A DNA stretch of 64,000 bases, taken from assembly GCA_934394855.1 (NCBI GenBank), contig CAKRRH010000005.1, positions 1 to 64,000 on the forward strand. The letters are read 5' to 3'. Positions within the stretch are counted from its first letter, which is position 1. Every line of letters begins with the position of its first letter. This DNA is from an uncultured Eubacteriales bacterium. Lineage in GTDB: Bacteria; Bacillota; Clostridia; Oscillospirales; Acutalibacteraceae. The position numbers and the translations under genes were made by a program. The notes below the pieces were generated by a model. The model did no database searches. It was given only the letters and a program-made list of their open reading frames with translations, and was not told where the DNA came from. Shown here in pieces: positions 6,831 through 14,365 of the stretch.

Positions 6831-8477
6831 TCAATACATACCGCCCATTCCGCCCTGAGCTGCTGCTGCCGCTGCGGCTGCATTTGCAGCAGCTGCGTCT
6901 TCTTTCTTGTCTGCAACAAGTGATTCTGTTGTAAGAACCATTGCCGCAACCGACGCTGCATTTTGAAGTGCTGAACGGGTAACCTTTGTAGGATCAACGA
7001 TACCCGATTTGATCATGTCGCAATATTCTTCCTTGTAAGCGTCAAAGCCATAGTTGAGTTTGCCGCTGTTTACGATATTGTTAATGATAACCGAGCCCTC
7101 AAGACCTGCGTTATATGCAATCTGGCGAACCGGCTCTTCAAGAGCTTTGAGAACGATGTTAGCACCTGTTTTCTCGTCACCCTCAAGTGACTCAACCAAT
7201 GCTTTAACCTGCGGAATAACATCGAGAAGCGCTGTTCCGCCGCCTGCTACAATGCCCTCTTCAACAGCCGCACGGGTAGCTGACAATGCATCTTCGATTC
7301 TGAGCTTCTTCTCTTTCATCTCGATCTCGGTAGCAGCGCCGACTTTGATAACTGCAACACCGCCTGCGAGTTTAGCAAGACGCTCCTGGAGCTTTTCTCT
7401 GTCAAAATCTGATGTAGTATTTTCAATCTGAGTGCGAATCTGAGCAACTCTGCCTTTGATTGCGTCTTTGTCGCCTGCACCGTCAACGATTGTTGTATTT
7501 TCCTTTGTAACCTTAACCTGTTTTGCACGGCCGAGCATATCCATTGTGGTATCTTTAAGTTCAAGACCGACTTCTTCGGAAATCACCTGACCGCCTGTCA
7601 AAATTGCAATATCCTGAAGCATTTCTTTTCTTCTGTCGCCAAAGCCCGGAGCTTTAACTGCAACACAGGTAAATGTTCCTCTCAAACGGTTGACGATAAG
7701 GGTTGAGAGTGCTTCGCCTTCAATGTCCTCGGCAATGATAACAAGCTTTTTGCCCGATTGAACGATTTGTTCAAGAAGCGGCAAAATTTCCTGAATGTTT
7801 GAAATTTTCTTGTCTGTGATAAGGATAAGAGCGTCGTCAATTACCGCTTCCATCTTATCGGTGTCTGTTACCATATAAGGTGTGATGTAACCTCTGTCGA
7901 ACTGCATACCCTCAACAACATCGGAATATGTTTCGGCGGTCTTTGATTCTTCGATTGTAATAACACCGTCCTGCGATACCTTTTCCATTGCCTCTGCAAT
8001 CAACTGACCTACAAAATCATCGGCAGCCGAGATTGACGCAACACGCTTGATGTCGTCAGAACCCGAAACCTTCTTTGAGTTAGCCGCAAGAGTCTTAACA
8101 GCTTCGTCAACAGCCTTCTGCATACCCTTTCTTACGACCATCGGGTTAGCGCCCGACGCAACATTCTTCATGCCCTCACGAATGAGCGCCTGCGCAAGCA
8201 ATGTAGCGGTAGTTGTACCGTCGCCTGCAATATCGTTTGTCTTTGTGGCAACTTCCTTAACAAGCTGTGCGCCCATGTTCTCAAACGGGCAGTCAAGCTC
8301 AACTTCCTTTGCAATTGTAACACCGTCGTTTGTGATGAGCGGTGCGCCGAATTTCTTGTCAAGAACAACATTTCTGCCCTTAGGACCGAGCGTTACCTTA
8401 ACAGTATTGGCAAGCTTATCGATACCTGCCTGAAGTGCTTTTCTGGCTTCTTCGCCGTAAATAATATCTTTAGCCAT
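6831..8477 (-). CDS. groEL: Chaperonin GroEL
   Basis: Subunit of the 60-kDa folding chaperonin, 548 residues as expected. ATP-site signatures are present: TLGPKGRNV near residue 30, GDGTTTAT near residue 87 and a C-terminal GGMGGMY tail. The ATG follows AAGGAG. It is transcribed with groES from a CIRCE-controlled promoter and ends at a strong terminator. Confidence 0.99.
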   Translation of the reverse strand: MAKDIIYGEEARKALQAGIDKLANTVKVTLGPKGRNVVLDKKFGAPLITNDGVTIAKEVELDCPFENMGAQLVKEVATKTNDIAGDGTTTATLLAQALIREGMKNVASGANPMVVRKGMQKAVDEAVKTLAANSKKVSGSDDIKRVASISAADDFVGQLIAEAMEKVSQDGVITIEESKTAETYSDVVEGMQFDRGYITPYMVTDTDKMEAVIDDALILITDKKISNIQEILPLLEQIVQSGKKLVIIAEDIEGEALSTLIVNRLRGTFTCVAVKAPGFGDRRKEMLQDIAILTGGQVISEEVGLELKDTTMDMLGRAKQVKVTKENTTIVDGAGDKDAIKGRVAQIRTQIENTTSDFDREKLQERLAKLAGGVAVIKVGAATEIEMKEKKLRIEDALSATRAAVEEGIVAGGGTALLDVIPQVKALVESLEGDEKTGANIVLKALEEPVRQIAYNAGLEGSVIINNIVNSGKLNYGFDAYKEEYCDMIKSGIVDPTKVTRSALQNAASVAAMVLTTESLVADKKEDAAAANAAAAAAAAQGGMGGMY

Positions 8478-8518
8478 GATAAAATTCTCTCCTTATTATA
8501 TAATGTAGCGAGCGTTAA

Positions 8519-8803
8519 TTACTCAACGATTGCAAGAATGTCCGACTGACGAACAATGTTATATTCGGTGCCGTCGAGTTTAACTTCCGTACCCGCATAT
8601 TTGCTTGTGAGCACCTTGTCGCCGACCTTAACATACATCTTTACTTCGTTTCCGTCAACAACTCCGCCGGGACCTACCGCAACAATCTCTGCAACCTGCG
8701 GCTTTTCCTTTGCGTTTCCCGCAAGAATGATTCCGCTTTTTGTGGTTTCTTCAGCCTCGACCATTTTAACAACTACTCTGTCAAGTAACGGTTTAATGTT
8801 CAT
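8519..8803 (-). CDS. groES: Co-chaperonin GroES
   Basis: 94-residue lid protein of the chaperonin; MNIKPLLDRVVVKM and the mobile-loop region TKSGIILAG are typical. I start it at ATG 8803 behind GGAGG; an in-frame TTG at 8818 lies at that ribosome-binding site. The 41-bp gap to groEL and the shared promoter indicate one operon. Confidence 0.98.
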   Translation of the reverse strand: MNIKPLLDRVVVKMVEAEETTKSGIILAGNAKEKPQVAEIVAVGPGGVVDGNEVKMYVKVGDKVLTSKYAGTEVKLDGTEYNIVRQSDILAIVE

Positions 8804-8838
8804 TATATATGCCTCCAAAAAATTAGATTTTATTTAAT

Positions 8839-8865
8839 TTAGCACTCTTTACTTCCGAGTGCTAA
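8839..8865 (-). promoter_or_regulatory. CIRCE operator (HrcA site)
   Basis: TTAGCACTC (8839-8847), a 9-bp spacer and GAGTGCTAA (8857-8865): a perfect match to the canonical CIRCE element bound by HrcA. It lies just downstream of the -10 box of the groES promoter, where repressor binding blocks transcription until heat shock. The hrcA gene is not in the window. Confidence 0.98.
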
Positions 8866-8869
8866 ATAT

Positions 8870-8897
8870 ATAATATACCATTATTTTTAAAAATCAA
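8870..8897 (-). promoter_or_regulatory. Sigma-A promoter of groESL
   Basis: On the minus strand TTGATT (8897-8892), 16-bp spacer, TATTAT (8875-8870), directly upstream of CIRCE. Together they form a classic HrcA-repressed class I heat-shock promoter. Confidence 0.75.
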
Positions 8898-9095
8898 GTG
8901 CTATTTGTCATTATTCATATTTTTTTAACATTTCGTAATAATTTACCCGCAAACACCGTTCATTATATCCCTATTATTATAATGTAATAAATTTAACTGA
9001 TTATTTAAAATATGTCAAAATTCGTCCCCAAAACCTCTCGTTTTTGTCATTTTGACAGAAGTTTAACAATTAACAAAAAGTTATCATTTTTTCGC

Positions 9096-9124
9096 TTGCA
9101 ATTTGCCGAATATCGTTGTATAAT
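9096..9124 (+). promoter_or_regulatory. Sigma-A promoter of the PEP carboxykinase gene
   Basis: TTGCAA (9096-9101), 17-bp spacer, TATAAT (9119-9124). The gene-free stretch 8804-9230 contains the divergent groESL and carboxykinase promoters, and AT-rich sequence between them with a short palindrome (GTCA..TGAC near 9045-9056). I saw no convincing catabolite (cre) site. Confidence 0.85.
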
Positions 9125-9131
9125 TAGCACA

Positions 9132-9164
9132 ATATATCTAACATGGGCGTATTTGTAGATATAT
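9132..9164 (+). other. 5' leader hairpin of the PEP carboxykinase mRNA
   Basis: ATATATCTA (9132-9140) and TAGATATAT (9156-9164) form a perfect 9-bp stem with a 15-nt loop starting at the expected transcription start. A 5'-terminal stem suggests mRNA stabilisation, in keeping with a highly expressed gene. Function is inference. Confidence 0.55.
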
Positions 9165-9230
9165 TTTAATATTCATTTTTTAGTTATAATATGTTATCTA
9201 ATATGACTATTTTAAGGAGGAACATTTATC

Positions 9231-11012
9231 ATGATCCAAAACAAATCTGTACTCGCTTGGATTGATGAGATCAAAAATCTCACAAACCCTGACAATGTCG
9301 TTTACATCGACGGCTCACAGGAACAGATCGACGCACTTCGTGCTGAGGCTGTTAAATCAGGCGAACTCATCAAACTCAACCAGGAAAAACTCCCGGACTG
9401 CTATCTCCATCACACTGCAGTAAACGATGTTGCCCGTGTTGAAGGCAGAACATTTATCTGCGCAAGAAAAGAAGAAGACGCAGGCCCGACAAACAACTGG
9501 ATGGATCCGCAGGCTGCATACAAAATGCTCTTTGACATTGCAAAGGGTGCATATGCCGGCAGAACAATGTACATCATCCCCTATTCAATGGGTCCTGTCG
9601 GTTCAGAGTTCTCTAAAATCGGCATTGAGCTTACCGACTCAATCTATGTTGTACTTAATATGTGCATCATGACCCGTGTAGGCGACGCTGTAACAGAAGC
9701 TCTCGGTGATTCAACAGACTGGATCAAAGGTCTTCACTGCAAATGCGACATCGACGAAGAAAAACGCTACATCTGCCACTTCCCGGAAGATAACTACATC
9801 ATTTCAGTTAATTCAGGTTACGGCGGAAACGTTCTTCTCGGCAAAAAATGCTTCGCACTCAGAATTGCATCATTCCTCGGTAAAAACGAAGGCTGGATGG
9901 CTGAACATATGCTTATCCTCGGTCTTGAAAATCCGCAGGGCGAAATCAAATATATCGCAGCTGCATTCCCGTCAGCTTGCGGTAAAACAAACCTCGCAAT
10001 GCTTATTCCTCCGAAAAAATATCGCGACTTGGGCTACAAGATCTGGACAGTCGGCGACGATATTGCTTGGATGCGCATAGGACCGGACGGCAGACTTTGG
10101 GCAATCAACCCCGAAAACGGCTTCTTCGGTGTTGCTCCTGGTACTAACGAACATTCTAACCCGAATGCTCTTGCTTCAACCCGTCAGGGCACAATCTTCA
10201 CAAATGTTGCACTTAACCTTGACGACAACACAGTTTGGTGGGAAGGTCTTGACAACAATCCGCCGAAGAATGCTCTTAACTGGCGCGGCGAGAAATGGGA
10301 TTACACCAAATATGACAAAAACGACAAGGTTGGCACAAGCGGCGCTCATCCGAACTCACGCTTTACCGCACCGGCTAAGAACTGCCCGTGCATCAGTCCT
10401 GAATTTGACAAAGGCACAGGCGTTCCGATCTCTGCAATCGTATTCGGCGGCCGTCGTGCAAAGGCTGCTCCGCTGGTTTACCAGTCAAGAGATTGGCAGA
10501 ACGGTGTATTCGTCGGTTCAATCATGGCATCTGAAACAACAGCAGCTGCAACAGGCGCTGTCGGCGTAGTCCGCAACGATCCTATGGCTATGAAACCGTT
10601 CTGCGGTTATCACATGGCTGACTACTTTGCACATTGGCTTGAAATGGGCAAGAAGCTCGGCGACAAAGCTCCGAAGATCTTCAATGTAAACTGGTTCAGA
10701 CTTGACGACAAAGGCAACTTCATGTGGCCTGGATTCGGTGACAATATGCGTGTTCTTCTTTGGATCCTTGCTCGCTGCGAAGGCAAAGTTGACGCAAAAG
10801 AAACACCGATCGGATATGTTCCGAACATCGAAGACATCGACCTTGAAGGTCTTGATGTTTCAGAAGATACTCTTAAAGAGCTCCTTACAATCGACAAGGA
10901 TGTATGGAACAAGGAAGTTGAAAACATCGACAAGTTCTATGAGCAGTTCGGCGACAAGCTCCCGGCTGAGATTCGTGAAGAGCTTGACGGTCTTAAATCA
11001 AGACTTAAATAA
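9231..11012 (+). CDS. pckG: Phosphoenolpyruvate carboxykinase (GTP)
   Basis: Interconverts oxaloacetate + GTP with PEP + GDP + CO2 in the cytoplasm. At 593 residues it fits the GTP-dependent family, not the 520-540-residue ATP type. The P-loop-like kinase motif FPSACGKTN is at residues 246-254, and the PEPCK-specific TVGDDIAWM and downstream ENGFFGVAPGT blocks are intact. AAGGAGG precedes the ATG. Codon choice (many CTC, CGC, AAC, TTC) suggests high expression. Monocistronic, bounded by its own promoter and terminator. Confidence 0.97.
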   Translation: MIQNKSVLAWIDEIKNLTNPDNVVYIDGSQEQIDALRAEAVKSGELIKLNQEKLPDCYLHHTAVNDVARVEGRTFICARKEEDAGPTNNWMDPQAAYKMLFDIAKGAYAGRTMYIIPYSMGPVGSEFSKIGIELTDSIYVVLNMCIMTRVGDAVTEALGDSTDWIKGLHCKCDIDEEKRYICHFPEDNYIISVNSGYGGNVLLGKKCFALRIASFLGKNEGWMAEHMLILGLENPQGEIKYIAAAFPSACGKTNLAMLIPPKKYRDLGYKIWTVGDDIAWMRIGPDGRLWAINPENGFFGVAPGTNEHSNPNALASTRQGTIFTNVALNLDDNTVWWEGLDNNPPKNALNWRGEKWDYTKYDKNDKVGTSGAHPNSRFTAPAKNCPCISPEFDKGTGVPISAIVFGGRRAKAAPLVYQSRDWQNGVFVGSIMASETTAAATGAVGVVRNDPMAMKPFCGYHMADYFAHWLEMGKKLGDKAPKIFNVNWFRLDDKGNFMWPGFGDNMRVLLWILARCEGKVDAKETPIGYVPNIEDIDLEGLDVSEDTLKELLTIDKDVWNKEVENIDKFYEQFGDKLPAEIREELDGLKSRLK

Positions 11013-11039
11013 TCGGCTTCTTATAAATATTTAGCATTT

Positions 11040-11072
11040 AAACGGCAGAACTTCGGTTTTGCCGTTTATTTT
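11040..11072 (+). terminator. Terminator with UUCG tetraloop after pckG
   Basis: AAACGGCAGAAC (11040-11051), TTCG loop, GTTTTGCCGTTT (11056-11067): a 12-bp stem with one G-U pair capped by the very stable C(UUCG)G loop, then a T-rich tail. Confidence 0.92.
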
Positions 11073-11117
11073 ATGCATATTTTTTCATAAAAAACTGATT
11101 TTTTTGCATTTTACCTA

Positions 11118-11146
11118 TTGCATTTATGTTAAAAATGTGCTAAATT
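11118..11146 (+). promoter_or_regulatory. Sigma-A promoter of the amino-acid ABC transporter
   Basis: TTGCAT (11118-11123), 17-bp spacer, TAAATT (11141-11146), 40 bp upstream of the substrate-binding protein start. Confidence 0.7.
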
Positions 11147-11186
11147 AAATAAGTAGAATATTTTATCTGAGAGGAAATGTATAGTC

Positions 11187-12002
11187 ATGAAAAAAATAAT
11201 CGCTTTGGCACTTGCCACAGTAATGATGGTTGTTTGCTTCGCATCATGCGGCAGTGAAACAGCTAAGGTAGTTGCAAGCAAAGATGATCTTGCAGGCGCA
11301 AAGATCGGCGTTCAGCTCGGTACAACAGGCGACGACCTTGCAACGACCTATGAAAAGCAGAAAGCAACTGACAAAAACGGTGCTACAATGGCAAAAGCAA
11401 CTGTTGAGCGTTTCGGCAAAGGTGCTGACGCAGTTCAGGCTCTCAAACAGGGCAAAATCGACGCTGTAATCATTGACAACCAGCCGGCAGAAGCATTTGT
11501 TAAGACAAACGACGACCTCAAAATTCTTGATGAATCGTTTGACAAGGAAGAATATGCAGCTTGTTTCAAGAAAGGCAGCAAGCTCACCGCTGAGTTCAAC
11601 AAAGCATATGACGAACTCAAAAAAGACGGCACAGTTGACAGCATTATCAACAACTTCATCGGTGACAACGCAGGTAAATCTCCCTATACAACACCCGCAG
11701 GAACAGACCATTCAAAGGGTACTTTGGTAATGGCAACAAACGCAGAGTTTGCTCCGTGGGAATATGTTGAAGAAAAACAGGTAGTCGGAATCGACCCGAT
11801 GCTCGCACTTGCAATCTGCGACAAGATGGGCTATGAACTCAAAATCGAAGACATCGCTTTTGATTCAATCATTACAGAAATTGCGTCAGGTAAAGCAGAC
11901 TTCGGCATGGCAGGCATGACAATTGACGAAACAAGACTTAAGAGCGTCGATTTCTCAACTCCTTATGCAACAGCTTCACAGGTTATTATCGTAAAGAAAT
12001 AA
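11187..12002 (+). CDS. Amino-acid ABC transporter substrate-binding lipoprotein, circularly permuted
   Basis: Membrane-anchored receptor that delivers an amino acid to the permease encoded next. A lipoprotein signal ends in FASC (Cys21). The mature part contains all of the family-3 solute-binding fold but in swapped order. Residues 31-160 match what is normally the second half (DDLAGAKIGVQLGTTGDD, GADAVQALKQGKIDAVIID, LKKDGTVDSIINNFIG). Residues 178-271 match what is normally the first half (GTLVMATNAEFAPWEY, FDSIITEIASGKADFGMAGM, RLKSVDFSTPYATASQVI). A linker of about 17 residues joins the old C-terminus to the old N-terminus. Length (271) is normal, so nothing is missing. AGAGGAAA precedes the ATG. 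Confidence 0.93.
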   Translation: MKKIIALALATVMMVVCFASCGSETAKVVASKDDLAGAKIGVQLGTTGDDLATTYEKQKATDKNGATMAKATVERFGKGADAVQALKQGKIDAVIIDNQPAEAFVKTNDDLKILDESFDKEEYAACFKKGSKLTAEFNKAYDELKKDGTVDSIINNFIGDNAGKSPYTTPAGTDHSKGTLVMATNAEFAPWEYVEEKQVVGIDPMLALAICDKMGYELKIEDIAFDSIITEIASGKADFGMAGMTIDETRLKSVDFSTPYATASQVIIVKK

Positions 12003-12026
12003 TTTTTGAATGAACGAAAGATTAAA

Positions 12027-12053
12027 TAGGGTGCAGTTTTGCGCTGCACCCTA
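12027..12053 (+). terminator. Hairpin between binding protein and permease genes
   Basis: TAGGGTGCAG (12027-12036) and CTGCACCCTA (12044-12053) form a 10-bp stem with a 7-nt loop, followed by AATTATTTG. The weak U-tract suggests partial termination or 3'-end protection, which would give more receptor than membrane subunits, as is common for such transporters. Confidence 0.65.
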
Positions 12054-12084
12054 ATTATTTGTTTATATAAACGGTGGATAAAAA

Positions 12085-12783
12085 ATGAACTTTTTCGAAA
12101 ATTTTAAAGAGCAGTTTATCATCAATTTCATTGAAGATAACCGCTGGCAATACATATTGAACGGTCTCGGCTACACCCTGCTGATAACACTCGGTGCAAT
12201 CGTTCTCGGAATCGTCCTCGGCTGTCTGTGCGCCATTGTCAGAACAACTCACGACAAAACCGGTAAAATGAAGATTTTGAACGCAATTTGTCAGGTATAT
12301 TTGACCGTCATTCGCGGAACGCCTACAATGATTCAGTTGCTCATCATCTATTTTGTAATTTTCGGCTCTGTCAATGTCCCGAAGGTGTTGGTAGCGGTGC
12401 TTTCATTCGGTATCAATTCGGGCGCATATGTTGCGGAAATCTTCCGCGGCGGCATCATGTCGATTGACAACGGACAGATGGAGGCAGGACGTAGCCTCGG
12501 TCTTAATTATCGTCAGACAATGATCAACATAATCATTCCGCAGGCAATCAAAGCCTCACTCCCTGCTCTTTGCAACGAGTTTATCGTGCTTTTAAAGGAA
12601 ACCTCAATCGGCGTATATATTTCATTGCCCGATTTGACCTATGCAGGCAACCTTATTCGTTCGCAAACCTACTCGGCGTTCATGCCGCTGATTGCAGTAG
12701 CATTGATATATCTTGCGCTTGTAATGGGACTTACAGCGGTGTTCAATAAATTTGAAAGGTGGCTGAGAAAGAGTGATCACTGA
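12085..12783 (+). CDS. Amino-acid ABC transporter permease (HisM/GlnP family)
   Basis: 232-residue inner membrane permease of the polar amino-acid family. Several hydrophobic segments are visible (about 25-50, 75-115, 185-220). The cytoplasmic EAA-type loop that contacts the ATPase is at about 132-155 (EAGRSLGLNYRQTMINIIIP). GGTGG precedes the ATG. It overlaps the ATPase gene by 11 bp, consistent with translational coupling. Exact substrate cannot be read. Confidence 0.93.
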   Translation: MNFFENFKEQFIINFIEDNRWQYILNGLGYTLLITLGAIVLGIVLGCLCAIVRTTHDKTGKMKILNAICQVYLTVIRGTPTMIQLLIIYFVIFGSVNVPKVLVAVLSFGINSGAYVAEIFRGGIMSIDNGQMEAGRSLGLNYRQTMINIIIPQAIKASLPALCNEFIVLLKETSIGVYISLPDLTYAGNLIRSQTYSAFMPLIAVALIYLALVMGLTAVFNKFERWLRKSDH

Positions 12784-13543
12784 GAATGAGAAAAACAAAT
12801 CAAAACAGAATGATGTTCTGATTTCGGTCAAAGACCTTCATAAATCATTTGGCAATGTTGATGTATTAAAAGGAATCGACATCGACATTCATAAGGGCGA
12901 GGTAATCGTTGTGGTCGGACCGTCGGGTTCGGGCAAATCAACGTTTCTTCGCACACTCAACCTTCTTGAGGTTCCGACATCGGGAAATATATTTTTCGAG
13001 GGTACCGACATCACAGATAAGAGCGTAAACATTGACATTCACCGTCAGAAAATGGGCATGGTGTTCCAGCTTTTCAATCTGTTTCCGCATATGACGATTA
13101 TGAGAAACATGACCTTAGCGCCGATGAAGCTGCTCGGTCTTTCAAAAGAAGAGGCGGAAGCACGAGCACATGAACTGCTCAAAAAAGTAGGACTTGACGA
13201 CCGTGCGGATTCATATCCGTCGCAGTTGTCGGGCGGTCAAAAGCAACGAATCGCAATCGTCAGAGCATTATGTATGCAGCCCGATGTTATGCTGTTCGAC
13301 GAGCCTACCTCGGCACTTGACCCTGAAATGGTCGGAGAGGTTCTTGAGGTAATGAAATCGCTTGCGGCAGACGGAATGACAATGGTAATCGTTACTCATG
13401 AAATGGGCTTTGCAAGAGAGGTTGCAAGCAAAGTCGTGTTCATTGACGAGGGCGTAATCATGGAGCAAGGCACGCCTGATGAATTTTTCAATAACACAAA
13501 GAGTCCGCGACTCAAAGATTTCCTTTCAAAGGTATTAAAATAA
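12773..13543 (+). CDS. Amino-acid ABC transporter ATPase (GlnQ/HisP family)
   Basis: 256-residue ATPase that powers the importer. Walker A GPSGSGKST (about 48-56), Q-loop MVFQLFNLFPHM, signature LSGGQKQR, Walker B VMLFDEPTSALD and the switch His in IVTHEMGFA are all intact. The GTG start at 12773 overlaps the permease end; no other suitable start precedes the Walker A region. The N-terminal 15 residues are a Lys/Asn-rich extension. Confidence 0.95.
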   Translation: MITENEKNKSKQNDVLISVKDLHKSFGNVDVLKGIDIDIHKGEVIVVVGPSGSGKSTFLRTLNLLEVPTSGNIFFEGTDITDKSVNIDIHRQKMGMVFQLFNLFPHMTIMRNMTLAPMKLLGLSKEEAEARAHELLKKVGLDDRADSYPSQLSGGQKQRIAIVRALCMQPDVMLFDEPTSALDPEMVGEVLEVMKSLAADGMTMVIVTHEMGFAREVASKVVFIDEGVIMEQGTPDEFFNNTKSPRLKDFLSKVLK

Positions 13544-13554
13544 AATATAACATC

Positions 13555-13588
13555 AAAAAAAGACCAACCGAGAAAGTTGGTCTTTTTC
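13555..13588. terminator. Bidirectional terminator between converging genes
   Basis: AAAAGACCAAC and GTTGGTCTTTTT flank a 7-nt loop. A-runs and T-runs on both sides let it end the transporter transcript on the plus strand and the lipoprotein transcript on the minus strand. Confidence 0.92.
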
Positions 13589-13598
13589 TTATGCCCGT

Positions 13599-14339
13599 TT
13601 ATTTTTTGAGTGTATGAGTAACAAGATTATATTTTTCGATTTTCAGTCCGGACAAAATCAAAATTCCGTTATCTTTACCGACGCCCGACGCATCAAGCTC
13701 AACCCAATAGCCGTTCATTCTGAAGAAATAACTGTTGTCAAGCAGATATGTTTCAACTGCGCCGTTCTTAGTATTCAGCTTCATTTTTACGCCGTTTTTA
13801 TATGCCTTTGATGCCTTTTCAGGCTCATTGTAGGTATATTCATAAATCGTCGCAGTATTGCCTTTATAATAGAACTCAACAAAGTAATATCCCAGAGCCG
13901 ACAAGCCGCCAACAGTGAATGTTGTGTCTGTACCCAAAACGGGATATTGAATAAATCCGTCGTTGAATATCATTGAAAGCGTTTTTTGCTCAAATCCTTT
14001 ATAATAATCGCCGTCCTTAGAAAAGCCCGACGAAGCATAAACGCTTGATATGTCGGTATATGAGATTGCTTTCTTTTTCATCTGTGCAATGCTTGTAAAA
14101 ATGTCCACGGGAGCAACGCTTTTATCATTATCCGAATTGGAATATGAATTGTTTTTCGAAGTTGTGTCTGAAACAGCATCGTTATTTTGAGAATTGCCGC
14201 CGTCTCCGACCTGTTGTGAAGCCGTTGTTGCCGCGTTGCCTTTAACGACATTTGATGAGCCGTTATTTTGCCCGCATGAACACAGAATGACTGCAAACAA
14301 ACAAATAATCGAAATAAAACTAACTAATCTTTTACTCAT
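13599..14339 (-). CDS. Putative lipoprotein, function unknown
   Basis: 246-residue secreted lipoprotein: hydrophobic signal ending in ILCSC (Cys22) followed by a Ser/Asn/Thr-rich linker to about residue 80. The remaining domain (about 85-246) is not one I recognise; it has a repetitive, beta-rich look with aromatic residues. It begins 26 bp after the dockerin-protein gene on the same strand, so the two are probably cotranscribed and the lipoprotein may act at the cell surface with it. Confidence 0.75.
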   Translation of the reverse strand: MSKRLVSFISIICLFAVILCSCGQNNGSSNVVKGNAATTASQQVGDGGNSQNNDAVSDTTSKNNSYSNSDNDKSVAPVDIFTSIAQMKKKAISYTDISSVYASSGFSKDGDYYKGFEQKTLSMIFNDGFIQYPVLGTDTTFTVGGLSALGYYFVEFYYKGNTATIYEYTYNEPEKASKAYKNGVKMKLNTKNGAVETYLLDNSYFFRMNGYWVELDASGVGKDNGILILSGLKIEKYNLVTHTLKK

Positions 14340-14365
14340 AAATCCTCGTTTCTTTCTTTAATAAA

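Noticed and set aside
8047..8433. Open frame of 128 codons on the plus strand across groEL
   Set aside because: Antisense shadow of a conserved gene with no start signal or recognisable protein.
8880..9095. A cre (CcpA) site upstream of pckG
   Set aside because: No stretch fits the cre consensus TGWAANCGNTNWCA closely enough.
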